64,000 nucleotides of DNA. It comes from an uncultured Clostridia bacterium (GTDB lineage Bacteria; Bacillota; Clostridia; Christensenellales; CAG-314). The stretch's first letter is position 1, and every line of letters begins with the position of its first letter. The notes under the pieces are model-generated. The model did no database searches, was not told the DNA's origin, and was given only the letters and a program-made list of their open reading frames with translations. The position numbers and the translations under genes were made by a program. The stretch spans positions 62,001 through 126,000 of the forward strand of contig CAKQEP010000002.1 of the NCBI GenBank assembly GCA_934230325.1. The letters are read 5' to 3'. This document shows, one piece after another, positions 41,086-50,052 of the stretch.

Positions 41086-42234
41086 TCAAACGGAACGATT
41101 TTGTTTTTCGTTGTCGGTCAGCGACTTGACAAAACAACGTCTGCGTTTGTGCAGTACCGCGTCAAAACGCCGCCACTGATTTATAATGTTTACGTTGCCT
41201 TCCAAATTGAGGTTTGTTTCCGCATACTTAACGCCGTCTTCGTCAAGTATGTCCATCAACCTTGAAATAATGGCAGTACTCACACCCTTTTGCGCGTATT
41301 CCTGCTTGACGCCTACGAGCCCGAGATCTATTATTTCGGGCTTTTTTATCGATTTAAGCAACCTTATCAGAGTGGGCAAGGTCAACCGACCGCCCGACTT
41401 TTGAACCGCCTTTGCGATAGACGGAAAACAAATGGCAAAGCACACTACGTTGTCGTTTTCGTCTACTATTACCGTGACGCGACGAAGGTCGACGATGAAT
41501 TTAAAGTTGGATATCATCATCTTTTTCATGGCGGGGGTAAAGGGTACGGTACCGTAAATATCGGCATACGTTTCGTCCAGCAAATCAAAAAACTTGTCGC
41601 CGTACCGACGAATAAAGTCCTTTATGCTTTTGCACTTGGCAAATTTAAGGTTGTATTTTTTAAGCATCATATCCGATACTCGTTTAAATTTTTCGTCAAC
41701 GACGGCAGGCTTGTAAATTTTTCGCTCTTCCCAGTCCACTTCTTTGACATAACCGTTGTTTTCGATAAGTTTTTGGTAGTACTCGTAATTGTACTGCTCC
41801 TCAAACGTGGATAGTTGGTCAAAACCTTCTATCAACAACCCTTCCCTCTCTAAATCGGAATAACCGAGCGGACCGCAAACGGTATCCATTCCGTTGTCTT
41901 TTGCCCAGTTTTCTATGGTTTTAAACAGTGCGGCGGCTACTTCCTCGTCGTCGATGCTGTCAAACCGCGTAAACCGTACGCGTTTTTGCCCGCGCAATTC
42001 GTTGGACGCGCGCTGAATAATTCCGCTCACGCGACCAACCGTTTTGCCGTCTTTCTCCGCCAAAAAAAATACGCTGTCGCAAGTATCGGCGTAAACGTTG
42101 TTAAGCGAAAAAATCTTTTTTTCTTCCGCATACAACGGCGGCACAAAATACGGACAGTTTTTGTACAATCTTAAAGGAAAATTAAGAAACTCTCTTTTAT
42201 CTTTTTTTGTCTTGACTTCTCTTACGCAAACCAT
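41086..42234 (-). CDS. GNAT-like acetyltransferase family protein
   Basis: A 382-residue protein. The N-terminal half has a GNAT-like fold (about 1-140: KTKKDKREFLNFPLRLYKNCPYFVPPLYAEE, then KDGKTVGRVSGIIQRASNE and MDTVCGPLGYSDLEREGLLIEGFD), and the C-terminal part another (VGVKQEYAQKGVSTAIISRLMDIL at about 305-328, acetyl-CoA-binding-like). The family is common in Clostridia and its substrate is unknown. It is the last gene of the murB-whiA-dnaE-rlmD run. GGTGAC precedes the ATG. Confidence 0.72.
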   Translation of the reverse strand: MVCVREVKTKKDKREFLNFPLRLYKNCPYFVPPLYAEEKKIFSLNNVYADTCDSVFFLAEKDGKTVGRVSGIIQRASNELRGQKRVRFTRFDSIDDEEVAAALFKTIENWAKDNGMDTVCGPLGYSDLEREGLLIEGFDQLSTFEEQYNYEYYQKLIENNGYVKEVDWEERKIYKPAVVDEKFKRVSDMMLKKYNLKFAKCKSIKDFIRRYGDKFFDLLDETYADIYGTVPFTPAMKKMMISNFKFIVDLRRVTVIVDENDNVVCFAICFPSIAKAVQKSGGRLTLPTLIRLLKSIKKPEIIDLGLVGVKQEYAQKGVSTAIISRLMDILDEDGVKYAETNLNLEGNVNIINQWRRFDAVLHKRRRCFVKSLTDNEKQNRSV

Positions 42235-42270
42235 AATGTCACCTTAGTATTATTTTTAAAAACCGTCAAA

Positions 42271-43620
42271 TCATACCTGACGGGATAGCGCGCACAGCGT
42301 TTCGACGTGCTTTGTTTGCGGAAACATGTCGTAAGGCTTTACGTATTCCACTTTGTACACACCGTCTTGCGTCAATAGTTGCAGGTCGCGGCTTAACGTC
42401 GCGCTGTCGCACGATACGTAAACGATTACGTCGGGTTTGACTTCCGTCAATAACTTTGCCGTGCTTGCCGCAATGCCTTTGCGAGGCGGATCAAGCACTA
42501 CCGCCGTTCGCTTGCCTACGTTTTCTGCCAAAACTTTAGGCAATTCCGTCGCAACATCGCCGCAAATATTTGTCATATCGGTGAGGTTGTTTAATTTTTT
42601 CATGTTTTCTGCGTCTGCCGTAGCGGAAGGAACTATTTCTATACAATATTCCTTTACCCCTTGCGTATACAGACACGCAGACAGCAACCCCGCGCCCGAA
42701 AAACAGTCCACCAAAACTTCCGTGCCGTACTCCGACAGCAAACGTTTTACGTCGGAATAAATCGCCCGCATAACATCAAAGTTTACTTGAAAAAAACTGT
42801 CGGGACGCAACACAAAATCTATGCCCATCGTTTCGCCCGATATATACTTTAATCCGCAAAGATGCTTTGTTTTGTCGCCCAAAATCACGTTTGTGTTTTG
42901 TTTGTTTACGTTGACAAACAATCCAAAATCGTCAAAATCGCGTTTAAGTAATGCGGCAAACTCCGAGAAAAACGGCAAATCGTCGCCGTTTACCACTACC
43001 GTAACAAGTAATTGACCGCAAACGTATCTCCCTATCAAGTGCCGCAACAAGCCTTTGCGCGTCGTTTCGTCGTATACCGACAACTTGAGTTTTGTCGCGT
43101 ACGCCAAAAACGCGTCGGCAAGTTTTTTTGCCCAACTTTTTTGCAACGGACAGTTTTTTATTTCCACAAGTTTGTGCGTTCTGTCTTTAAAAAGTCCTAA
43201 TATCGGCTTTCCGTCCGCCGTCCCGACGGGAAACTGAACTTTATTGCGGTATCCCCACTGCTTTAAAGAAGGCTCGACAGGCAACACGTCAAAATCTATC
43301 TTGCCTATTTTTGACAAGTTTTGCTTAACCAAGTTGCGTTTAAACTCGAGTTGCGCGTCGTACTTTAAATGCTGAAGTTGACAGCCGCCGCACTTTAAAA
43401 ACTTTTGGCATTGCGGCGTCGCTCTGTCTTTGCTTTCATTAAAAATCTTTTTTACTTCGGCATACGCCGCGCCGCGTTTGACGTAAGATATGCGCGCCTC
43501 CGCCGTTTCTCCCGCCAAAAGATTTTTTGCGTACACCAAAACGCCGTCCGCTTTGCCGACTCCTTGCCCTTCGCTACCCAAAAAATCCGCTTTAAGTTTT
43601 ATTCTGTCACCCTGTTTCAC
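42271..43620 (-). CDS. rlmD: 23S rRNA (uracil-C5)-methyltransferase, RlmD/RlmCD type
   Basis: A 449-residue RNA m5U methyltransferase. An N-terminal TRAM domain (about 1-58) is followed by iron-sulfur cysteines CQKFLKCGGCQLQHLKY (plus Cys157 of the later NCPLQKSW). The SAM-binding region has VDCFSGAGLLSACLY, and the catalytic part shows VVLDPPRKGI and VYVSCDSATLSRDL, where Cys is the nucleophile. The family modifies U1939 and, in Bacillota, also U747. It is 9 bp after dnaE. Confidence 0.93.
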   Translation of the reverse strand: MKQGDRIKLKADFLGSEGQGVGKADGVLVYAKNLLAGETAEARISYVKRGAAYAEVKKIFNESKDRATPQCQKFLKCGGCQLQHLKYDAQLEFKRNLVKQNLSKIGKIDFDVLPVEPSLKQWGYRNKVQFPVGTADGKPILGLFKDRTHKLVEIKNCPLQKSWAKKLADAFLAYATKLKLSVYDETTRKGLLRHLIGRYVCGQLLVTVVVNGDDLPFFSEFAALLKRDFDDFGLFVNVNKQNTNVILGDKTKHLCGLKYISGETMGIDFVLRPDSFFQVNFDVMRAIYSDVKRLLSEYGTEVLVDCFSGAGLLSACLYTQGVKEYCIEIVPSATADAENMKKLNNLTDMTNICGDVATELPKVLAENVGKRTAVVLDPPRKGIAASTAKLLTEVKPDVIVYVSCDSATLSRDLQLLTQDGVYKVEYVKPYDMFPQTKHVETLCALSRQV

Positions 43621-43629
43621 TTTTTCTCC

Positions 43630-46600
43630 TTAGCCGAGCTTTTTGTCCACAAACACTGCCGTGTTGTCGCCGAGAAGCCCTTCCAACTCGTACACAAGCC
43701 CGTTTACGCGCCTGACGCAATACGGCGCGCGTTTTTTGTGTCCGTCCACGACGATAACGACGGGAACGTTGCCGACGTAGTTTTGCAAAATCGAGCATAA
43801 TGCGTCAAAATCGCTCTCGTCTTGCAACTTGACGTACAACTTGCACTCTGCGTCGGACAATTTTCCGTTGCCGTTGCCGTTTGCTTTTCCGTTGCCGTTT
43901 CCGTTGGCGTAGTCGTCTTTTGCCGCAACGTTCACTACCTGCGGTTGTTGATTTTCGCTTTCCCACGTCGTGATTTTTTCTATCATCATTTTGGGTTTTT
44001 CTTCCTTTAAAGAAAGTCTGCCTTCCGCCACCACGACGGCGTCTTCTACAAAACTATCCTTTATCGCGCCGTACGCTTTGGGAAAAACGGTAATATCCAG
44101 ACCGCCGTACAAATCTTCTATGCGAGCCGTCGCCATAGCCTGATTTTTTTTGGTGATTATTTTTCTGATGTTTGTGAGCATTCCCAACAACTTGACGCGC
44201 TTGCCTTCGTACGCGTCGATAAGTTGCTCTCTGTCAAACTCCTCCATATCTTCCGGCATATCTATTTTGCCGGTGTTAAAGTCGAACTGCTTAAACGCCT
44301 CCTTGTACTCTGCGAGCGGGTTTCCCGTGATAAACATTCCCAAAACGTCTTTCTCAAACAGCAACTTGATTTTGGTCTGATATTCTTCGCTGTTGTCGAT
44401 TTTTATTACGTCCATGTTTCCGAGAAGGTCGCTGGTTTCAAACAACGACAACTGACCGCTTTCCTTACGCTTTTTTTCGTCGGAAGCCTGATCCATCATC
44501 TGCTCGTAAACCTTTATCATTCCCAACCGAGTATCCCCGAAACAATCGAATGCGCCTGCTTTTATCAAATTTTCTACAAGCCGCTTGTTTAGCACGCCGC
44601 TGTCAACGCGCTTGATAAAATCCTGCAAACTTTTAAAGTCGCCGTTTTTTTCGCGCTCGGCAATAAGTTTTTCTATGCCTGCGATTCCGATGCCTTTTAT
44701 CCCCGCCAAAGCGTACCGTATTTGCCCTTGTTCCGTTTCAAAACCGACGCCGCTCTTGTTTATGTCGGGCGGCAATACGTTGATATTTTTGTCCAAACAA
44801 AAGCCTATATGCTTTTTTATGTCGTCGATATTTGTTATACGGTTGTCCAAAACCGCGCTAAAATACTCTACGGGGTGGTACAGTTTGAGATACGCCGTCT
44901 GATACGTAACGTAAGCGTATGCCGCCGAGTGCGCCTTGTTGAAACAGTACTCGGCAAATTTTAGCATTTGGTCAAACAAAGTGTTTGCCGCTTCTTCCGT
45001 GACGCCTCGTTTAAGCGCGCCTTCTATCGGGTGCGACGCGTCGTTCGGATCGCCGTTGATAAAGATTTCTCTTTGCTTTATCATCTTTGCCATGTCTTTT
45101 TTGCCCATAGCGCGTCTAACGATGTCTGCCTGACCGAAAGAATACCCCGCCAACTCGCGGAATATTGCCATTATCTGCTCTTGGTACACCATACAGCCGT
45201 ATGTCGTTTTTAAAATCGGCTCGAGCAAAGGCGTGACGTAAGTTATGTTTTCGGGGTGGTGTTTTCCCTCGATGTAGTCGCCGATAAATTGCATAGGGCC
45301 TGGTCGGTACAATGCGATACCCGCCAAAATATCTTCCATACAGTCGGGGCGCAACTCTTTCATCATCTTTTGCATTCCGCTGCTTTCCAACTGAAACACG
45401 GCGTTTGTATCGCCCGACGCAATCAGATTGAATATAGCGGGATCGTCGTAGGTGCATTGAGAAAAATCTATTACTTCGCCGCTGTTTTTGTATACTTTTT
45501 TTATCGTCTTGTCTATGTCGGTGAGAGTGCGTAATCCCAAAAAGTCCATTTTGAGCATACCCAACTCCTCCACCTCGTTTTTGTCGAACTGCGTGGTTAT
45601 GTCCGCGCCGCTACGCTGCAACGGTATGTTGTCTGAAATATCTTCGCTACAAATAACGACGCCGGCGGCGTGCATACCCGTTTGGCGCGGCATTCCTTCT
45701 ACCGCTACGGCAAGGTCAAAAATCTTTTTAAGCCCGTAGTCGTTGTTGTATAAATCCGCTAATTCCTGTATCGTTTCTCCCTGTTTTGCGGGGTTTAATC
45801 CCAAAATTGTTTTGAGATCTACTTTGCCGTTGGGCATCAATTTGGTGATTTTGTTTACTTCTTCAAAGGGTATGCGCAAAGTGCGGGCAACGTCTTTTAC
45901 CGCTTGTTTTGCCGCCATAGTGCCAAAGGTTATTATCTGCGAAACTCTTTCTTTGCCGTACTTTTTGATGACGTAATCTATTACTTCGCTGCGTCTGTCC
46001 ATGCAAAAGTCTATGTCAAAGTCGGGCATGCTTTTGCGCTCGGGGTTTAAAAACCTTTCAAAGTATAAGTCGTAACGCAACGGCTCGACTTGCGTTATCC
46101 CTATCGCGTATGCGATTATACTGCCTGCGCCGCTTCCGCGTCCAGGTCCTACCGGTATCCCCATACTGTGCGCATAGTTGATAAAATCCCATACGATAAG
46201 GTAGTACTCGACAAAACCTTTCATATTGACTATTTTCAACTCATAATCCGCTCTCGCGCGTATTTCCGGCGTAATCGTACCGTAACGCTTTACCAAACCT
46301 TTTTCCATAAGGTCTTTTAAAAATTCGTACGGAGTCATACCGTTTTCCGGTACGTAAGGCGGCAAAAGCGGCTTGCGGTCGATGGTTACGTTGCATTTGT
46401 CGGCAATTACCAACGTGTTGGACAACGCGCGGGGATAATTTTTGAACCGCTCGTACATTTCGTCGTAATCTTTAAGGTAAAACTGCGTGCCTTCAAAACG
46501 CATGCGGTTGGGCTCGTCTACGTACCTGCCCGTCTGAATACACAACAAAATATCGTGCGTTTCTGCGTCTTCTTCCTTCAAATAGTGAACGTCGTTGGTT

Positions 46601-47247
46601 GCGACCAACTCTATGCCGAGTTCTTCCGCTATTTTTGCGAGTTTTGGCATTACGTACAACTCGTCGGCTATACCGTGATCCTGCAACTCGATGTAATAAT
46701 CTTCCCCAAACAAATCTTTGTATTCTTTGGCAAGTTTGCGCGCGCCCTCCCAGTCGCCGTCGCGCAAAAGACGCGGCAACTGCCCCGCAATGCATGCGGA
46801 TAGGCAAATCAATCCCTCGTGATACTTGACGATCGTTTTAAAATCGATGCGGGGTTTGTAGTAAAAACCGTCCACAAAGGCTATTGAATTGAGTTTTACC
46901 AAATTTTTGTACCCGACGTTGTTTTTTGCAAGAAGCACAAGGTGAAAAAATTCCCTTTTGGCGTCCCCCGCTTTAAGCGTCAAATCTTCCGTAACGTAAA
47001 ACTCGCACCCTATGATAGGTTTTACGCCCGCCTTTTTGGCAAGTTTGAAAAACTGATACGCGCCGTACATGTTGCCGTGATCGGTTATCGCGCAGGCAGG
47101 CATATTTTTTTGTTTGCATGCTTCAAAAAGCACGCTTTGCGGCTCTATCTTTTTTTCTTTGTCGCCTGCCGTCATCTGATTTATTCTCGTCGCGCCGTCC
47201 AGCAAACTGTACTCCGTATGTAGGTGCAAGTGTACAAATTGTTCCAT
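43630..47247 (-). CDS. dnaE: DNA polymerase III alpha subunit DnaE
   Basis: A 1205-residue replicative polymerase of the DnaE group. The N-terminal PHP domain starts VHLHLHTEYSLLDGATRI and has ITDHGNMYG. The palm has GPGRGSGAGSIIAYAIGI and catalytic aspartates in PDFDIDF (408-414). A fingers segment ALYRPGPMQFIGDYIEGKHHP, a tandem HhH and a C-terminal OB domain (about 985-1090) follow. An Asn/Gly-rich linker (about 1112-1128) leads to a small C-terminal domain. Residues about 22-40 hold a Lys/Glu-rich insertion in the PHP domain. It lies 10 bp after whiA. Confidence 0.95.
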   Translation of the reverse strand: MEQFVHLHLHTEYSLLDGATRINQMTAGDKEKKIEPQSVLFEACKQKNMPACAITDHGNMYGAYQFFKLAKKAGVKPIIGCEFYVTEDLTLKAGDAKREFFHLVLLAKNNVGYKNLVKLNSIAFVDGFYYKPRIDFKTIVKYHEGLICLSACIAGQLPRLLRDGDWEGARKLAKEYKDLFGEDYYIELQDHGIADELYVMPKLAKIAEELGIELVATNDVHYLKEEDAETHDILLCIQTGRYVDEPNRMRFEGTQFYLKDYDEMYERFKNYPRALSNTLVIADKCNVTIDRKPLLPPYVPENGMTPYEFLKDLMEKGLVKRYGTITPEIRARADYELKIVNMKGFVEYYLIVWDFINYAHSMGIPVGPGRGSGAGSIIAYAIGITQVEPLRYDLYFERFLNPERKSMPDFDIDFCMDRRSEVIDYVIKKYGKERVSQIITFGTMAAKQAVKDVARTLRIPFEEVNKITKLMPNGKVDLKTILGLNPAKQGETIQELADLYNNDYGLKKIFDLAVAVEGMPRQTGMHAAGVVICSEDISDNIPLQRSGADITTQFDKNEVEELGMLKMDFLGLRTLTDIDKTIKKVYKNSGEVIDFSQCTYDDPAIFNLIASGDTNAVFQLESSGMQKMMKELRPDCMEDILAGIALYRPGPMQFIGDYIEGKHHPENITYVTPLLEPILKTTYGCMVYQEQIMAIFRELAGYSFGQADIVRRAMGKKDMAKMIKQREIFINGDPNDASHPIEGALKRGVTEEAANTLFDQMLKFAEYCFNKAHSAAYAYVTYQTAYLKLYHPVEYFSAVLDNRITNIDDIKKHIGFCLDKNINVLPPDINKSGVGFETEQGQIRYALAGIKGIGIAGIEKLIAEREKNGDFKSLQDFIKRVDSGVLNKRLVENLIKAGAFDCFGDTRLGMIKVYEQMMDQASDEKKRKESGQLSLFETSDLLGNMDVIKIDNSEEYQTKIKLLFEKDVLGMFITGNPLAEYKEAFKQFDFNTGKIDMPEDMEEFDREQLIDAYEGKRVKLLGMLTNIRKIITKKNQAMATARIEDLYGGLDITVFPKAYGAIKDSFVEDAVVVAEGRLSLKEEKPKMMIEKITTWESENQQPQVVNVAAKDDYANGNGNGKANGNGNGKLSDAECKLYVKLQDESDFDALCSILQNYVGNVPVVIVVDGHKKRAPYCVRRVNGLVYELEGLLGDNTAVFVDKKLG

Positions 47248-47257
47248 TTTTCTCCCG

Positions 47258-48190
47258 TTATCGCAGTTTTGCGGCTATCTCCGCCAACTTTCTCATTCTG
47301 TGATTTATACCGCTTTTTGTTACGCCGCACATCGCGGCAAGTTCTTCCATCGTGGCGGATTCGTTTTTAAGACGCGCTTTTGCCGCGTCCGTAAGCGGCG
47401 GCGACAAAAATTTCCACCCCTTTTTTTCCACGATAAGTTTAATGTCTTCCGTCTGTTTTTCCGCCGCAACAACCGCCTTGTCTATGTTTGCCGTGATGCA
47501 GTTGGATTGACGATTTGCGTTGTTTCTAAAATTGTTTTCTATCAGCATGTTTTGCAAATATAACACCGCTTTGTCGGCGTTGAGATACGCCAAAACGTCG
47601 CTGACAGTGCCGCTGTCCTTGACGTAAACGACGGTTTTTTCTCCCCGCGTCGCCGTTTTGAAAACAAAACCGACAGAACCGAGTAGTTTGATTAGGTCGT
47701 TTGCTACTTCTTCCGACGCGAGATTAAACTCCAAATAGTACCCCGCAGGCTTTTTTTCTTCGGGAAAAGTCACCGTGCCGCACCCGACAAACAACCCTTT
47801 GACAAAACTTTGTTTGCAACAAGGCTCGCTGACGGCGTATTTGTTTATGCCCGCCGCTATCCGAGTGCCTTCTTCCTGCCTTTCGAGAATGTTTAACTCG
47901 TACAAAATATCCACGTCGTCCACCGTCACAGAGTAAATCGCGCGTTTTTTTATCGGATTGTACTCTTGGCGAACGTCGCAAACGTATCCGTAAACGACGG
48001 CAAGAATATCCTTTGCAAAATCAAAAAGTTTGGCGTTTTCTCCCGTAACCGACAGACTCAAACCCTTGTTGTTTATGACGATACTGCCCGCCGCTCTAAA
48101 AAACGCCGACAAAAACGCCTCCTTGCAACAAGGCAGCATATCGGTGATATTGCTTAATATTTCTTCCTTGACCTTTGAGGATAACGACAT
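47258..48190 (-). CDS. whiA: DNA-binding protein WhiA
   Basis: A 310-residue WhiA-family protein: the N-terminal LAGLIDADG-like fold (about 1-200; CCKEAFLSAFFRAAGSIVI, CCKQSFVKGLFVGCGTVTFPE) and a C-terminal helix-turn-helix (about 230-305; PPLTDAAKARLKNESATMEELAAMCGVTKSGINHRMRKLAEIA). It controls division or sporulation genes in Gram-positive bacteria. The usual rapZ-yvcK genes between murB and whiA are absent and a PHP-domain gene takes their place. Confidence 0.94.
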   Translation of the reverse strand: MSLSSKVKEEILSNITDMLPCCKEAFLSAFFRAAGSIVINNKGLSLSVTGENAKLFDFAKDILAVVYGYVCDVRQEYNPIKKRAIYSVTVDDVDILYELNILERQEEGTRIAAGINKYAVSEPCCKQSFVKGLFVGCGTVTFPEEKKPAGYYLEFNLASEEVANDLIKLLGSVGFVFKTATRGEKTVVYVKDSGTVSDVLAYLNADKAVLYLQNMLIENNFRNNANRQSNCITANIDKAVVAAEKQTEDIKLIVEKKGWKFLSPPLTDAAKARLKNESATMEELAAMCGVTKSGINHRMRKLAEIAAKLR

Positions 48191-48193
48191 AAG

Positions 48194-48943
48194 TCACCCC
48201 TTTTTAAAAACGACGGGCTTGTCCATGTTGGCAATACGACTGTAATCTATCCCCAACCGCTCAACCGTTTTGAGAGGCAACGCAACGTCGCCGACTCTTT
48301 CGGGCGTGTGAGCGTCGCTGTTTAAAACGAAGGTTACGCCGCAATCTTTTAGCGTGTTTATCTGTTGGTCGGACAAACTGCCGACGTGTTTGCCGTTCAA
48401 CTCTATCAAAACGCCGTAATCGGCGGCGGCTTTGCCTACTTCTTTTACGTCGACGGGCATTGCGTAACCCAAATGCGCCAAAATGTCGGGCTTTTGCGTT
48501 TTTATCATGTTTACGTACGCTTTGGTATAAGTTTTTACCATACTCGCGCTAAAATTGCGGAAAAACGCAGGCATATTAAACCTGAACGCGTCGACAAAAT
48601 TTTTGCTCCACACCATCTTGTGAAAACCTACTATCACAAAATCGAGAGTGCTACGGTCAAAATTTATCAAATCTACAAGTCCGTCGCTGCTGAATATGTT
48701 GGCTTCTATCCCGAGCAAAACTTCAACGTCGCTTTGCTTGCCGTTGATTGCGTCTACCTGCCGCCGCAACTTGCAAAGTTTTTTTCGGGAAGTACCAAAA
48801 CATATGTGGCGTAAACCGTGATCGGTCAAGCCTATCTGCTTTAATCCTACTTTTTTTGCCTGCGCGGTAATTTCTTCCGCCGTTCCTTTCGCATGAATCG
48901 GGCCGCTAAAAGATGTGTGTATATGAAAGTCTCCCCAAATCAT
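48194..48943 (-). CDS. PHP-domain phosphoesterase (histidinol-phosphatase-like, YcdX type)
   Basis: A 249-residue metal-dependent phosphoesterase. PHP metal motifs are WGDFHIHTSFSG (His7, His9), GLTDHGLRHI, LGIEANIFSSDG and FVLNSDAHTPERVG. It may hydrolyse a sugar or amino-acid phosphate; its substrate is unknown. It overlaps the end of murB by 38 bp, and since His7 and His9 lie so near its start the overlap is probably genuine. whiA starts 3 bp after its end. Confidence 0.88.
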   Translation of the reverse strand: MIWGDFHIHTSFSGPIHAKGTAEEITAQAKKVGLKQIGLTDHGLRHICFGTSRKKLCKLRRQVDAINGKQSDVEVLLGIEANIFSSDGLVDLINFDRSTLDFVIVGFHKMVWSKNFVDAFRFNMPAFFRNFSASMVKTYTKAYVNMIKTQKPDILAHLGYAMPVDVKEVGKAAADYGVLIELNGKHVGSLSDQQINTLKDCGVTFVLNSDAHTPERVGDVALPLKTVERLGIDYSRIANMDKPVVFKKG

Positions 48944-49841
48944 CGGTATCTCCCAAGTATTTTACTTCCGGTTGTAAAATCAAACCGTTTTTTTCCCTTA
49001 TTTTGTTGCCTGCCACGTCGATAAGCGTCAAAAAATCTTCCGTCGTGGCTTGGCCTGTGTTGATAAAAAAACCTGCGTGCTTGTCGCTTATCCGAGCGCC
49101 GCCCACCGTCAACCCTTTGAGCCCTGCGGCGTCAATCAGCAAAGCCGCGCTTTTGCCGTCGCAACTTTTAAATACGCTGCCAAAAGACGGATAATCCAAC
49201 GGCTGCGACGCACGTTTAGTTTCCTTTATTTTTTGCATAAGTCCGCTTATCGCCGCCGCGTCGCCCTTTTTGAGCGTGATTTTTACCTTTGCAACTACGT
49301 CGTCGTTGCGACAAAATACGCTGTCGCGATAACCGTAACAAATTTTTTGTTTTGTATAAGTTTTTTTGCCGTCCGCCGTCACCGCATACACAGACGTTAC
49401 TACGTCCGCCATACAGTAGCCGTAACACCCAGCGTTTATTACCGTCGCGCCGCCTACGCTACCGGGTATTGCGCACAAAAATTCCGCGCCTGCAAGCGAA
49501 TTTTTAAGAGCGAACGCCGATACTGCGGCGCAACTCGCCCCCGCTCCGACGGATAAGGAAACTTCGTCCTTGCAAAGAGAAATTCTGCCGAAATAGCCGC
49601 CTATTTTTATCACTATTCCGCTATAACCTTCATCGCTGACTAATGTGTTGCTTCCGTTGCCCAAAACAAAATATTTTTCTCCTTTTTGGCGTAAGGAATA
49701 AAGTATTTTTTGCAACTGAAAAACGTTTTTCGGGTAAGCCACCGCCCGCGCTCTACCGCCGGTTTTTACCGTGACCATAGAGGACATATCGACGTCGTAA
49801 ATTATTGAAACGTCCTCGCCCAAAAAAGTATATCCGTACAT
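48906..49841 (-). CDS. murB: UDP-N-acetylenolpyruvoylglucosamine reductase MurB
   Basis: A 311-residue FAD enzyme making UDP-N-acetylmuramate for cell wall. FAD-binding features are VTVKTGGRARAVAYPKN, VLGNGSNTLVSDEGYSGIVIKIGG and IPGSVGGATVINAGCYG. The catalytic serine lies in PSFGSVFKS and a C-terminal LQPEVKYLG provides the glutamate. It has the short type II layout. AAGGAG lies before the ATG. First gene of an operon murB-PHP-whiA-dnaE-rlmD-GNAT. Confidence 0.95.
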   Translation of the reverse strand: MYGYTFLGEDVSIIYDVDMSSMVTVKTGGRARAVAYPKNVFQLQKILYSLRQKGEKYFVLGNGSNTLVSDEGYSGIVIKIGGYFGRISLCKDEVSLSVGAGASCAAVSAFALKNSLAGAEFLCAIPGSVGGATVINAGCYGYCMADVVTSVYAVTADGKKTYTKQKICYGYRDSVFCRNDDVVAKVKITLKKGDAAAISGLMQKIKETKRASQPLDYPSFGSVFKSCDGKSAALLIDAAGLKGLTVGGARISDKHAGFFINTGQATTEDFLTLIDVAGNKIREKNGLILQPEVKYLGDTDDLGRLSYTHIF

Positions 49842-49856
49842 TTTTATTCTCCTTTA

Positions 49857-49885
49857 ATAATACACTATTTCTCGATTTTTTTCAA
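49857..49885 (-). promoter_or_regulatory. Sigma-A promoter of the murB-dnaE operon
   Basis: On the minus strand: TTGAAA (49885-49880), 17-nt spacer, TATTAT (49862-49857), a very short leader with AAAGGAG, then ATG at 49841. Confidence 0.7.
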
Positions 49886-50052
49886 GTAATAATACGTTGT
49901 TTTTGTTTTAAGCCTTTTTTTGTTTTTTGCGTCGTTAACGGTAAACTAAGCAAAAACCTGCTTTAATAAACAAAAAAGACCGCCTGAACGGACAAAAAAC
50001 ACGGTTTAAAAGGGTAAAAAATCCGATTTAACGCAATATTCGGCGCAAAAAT

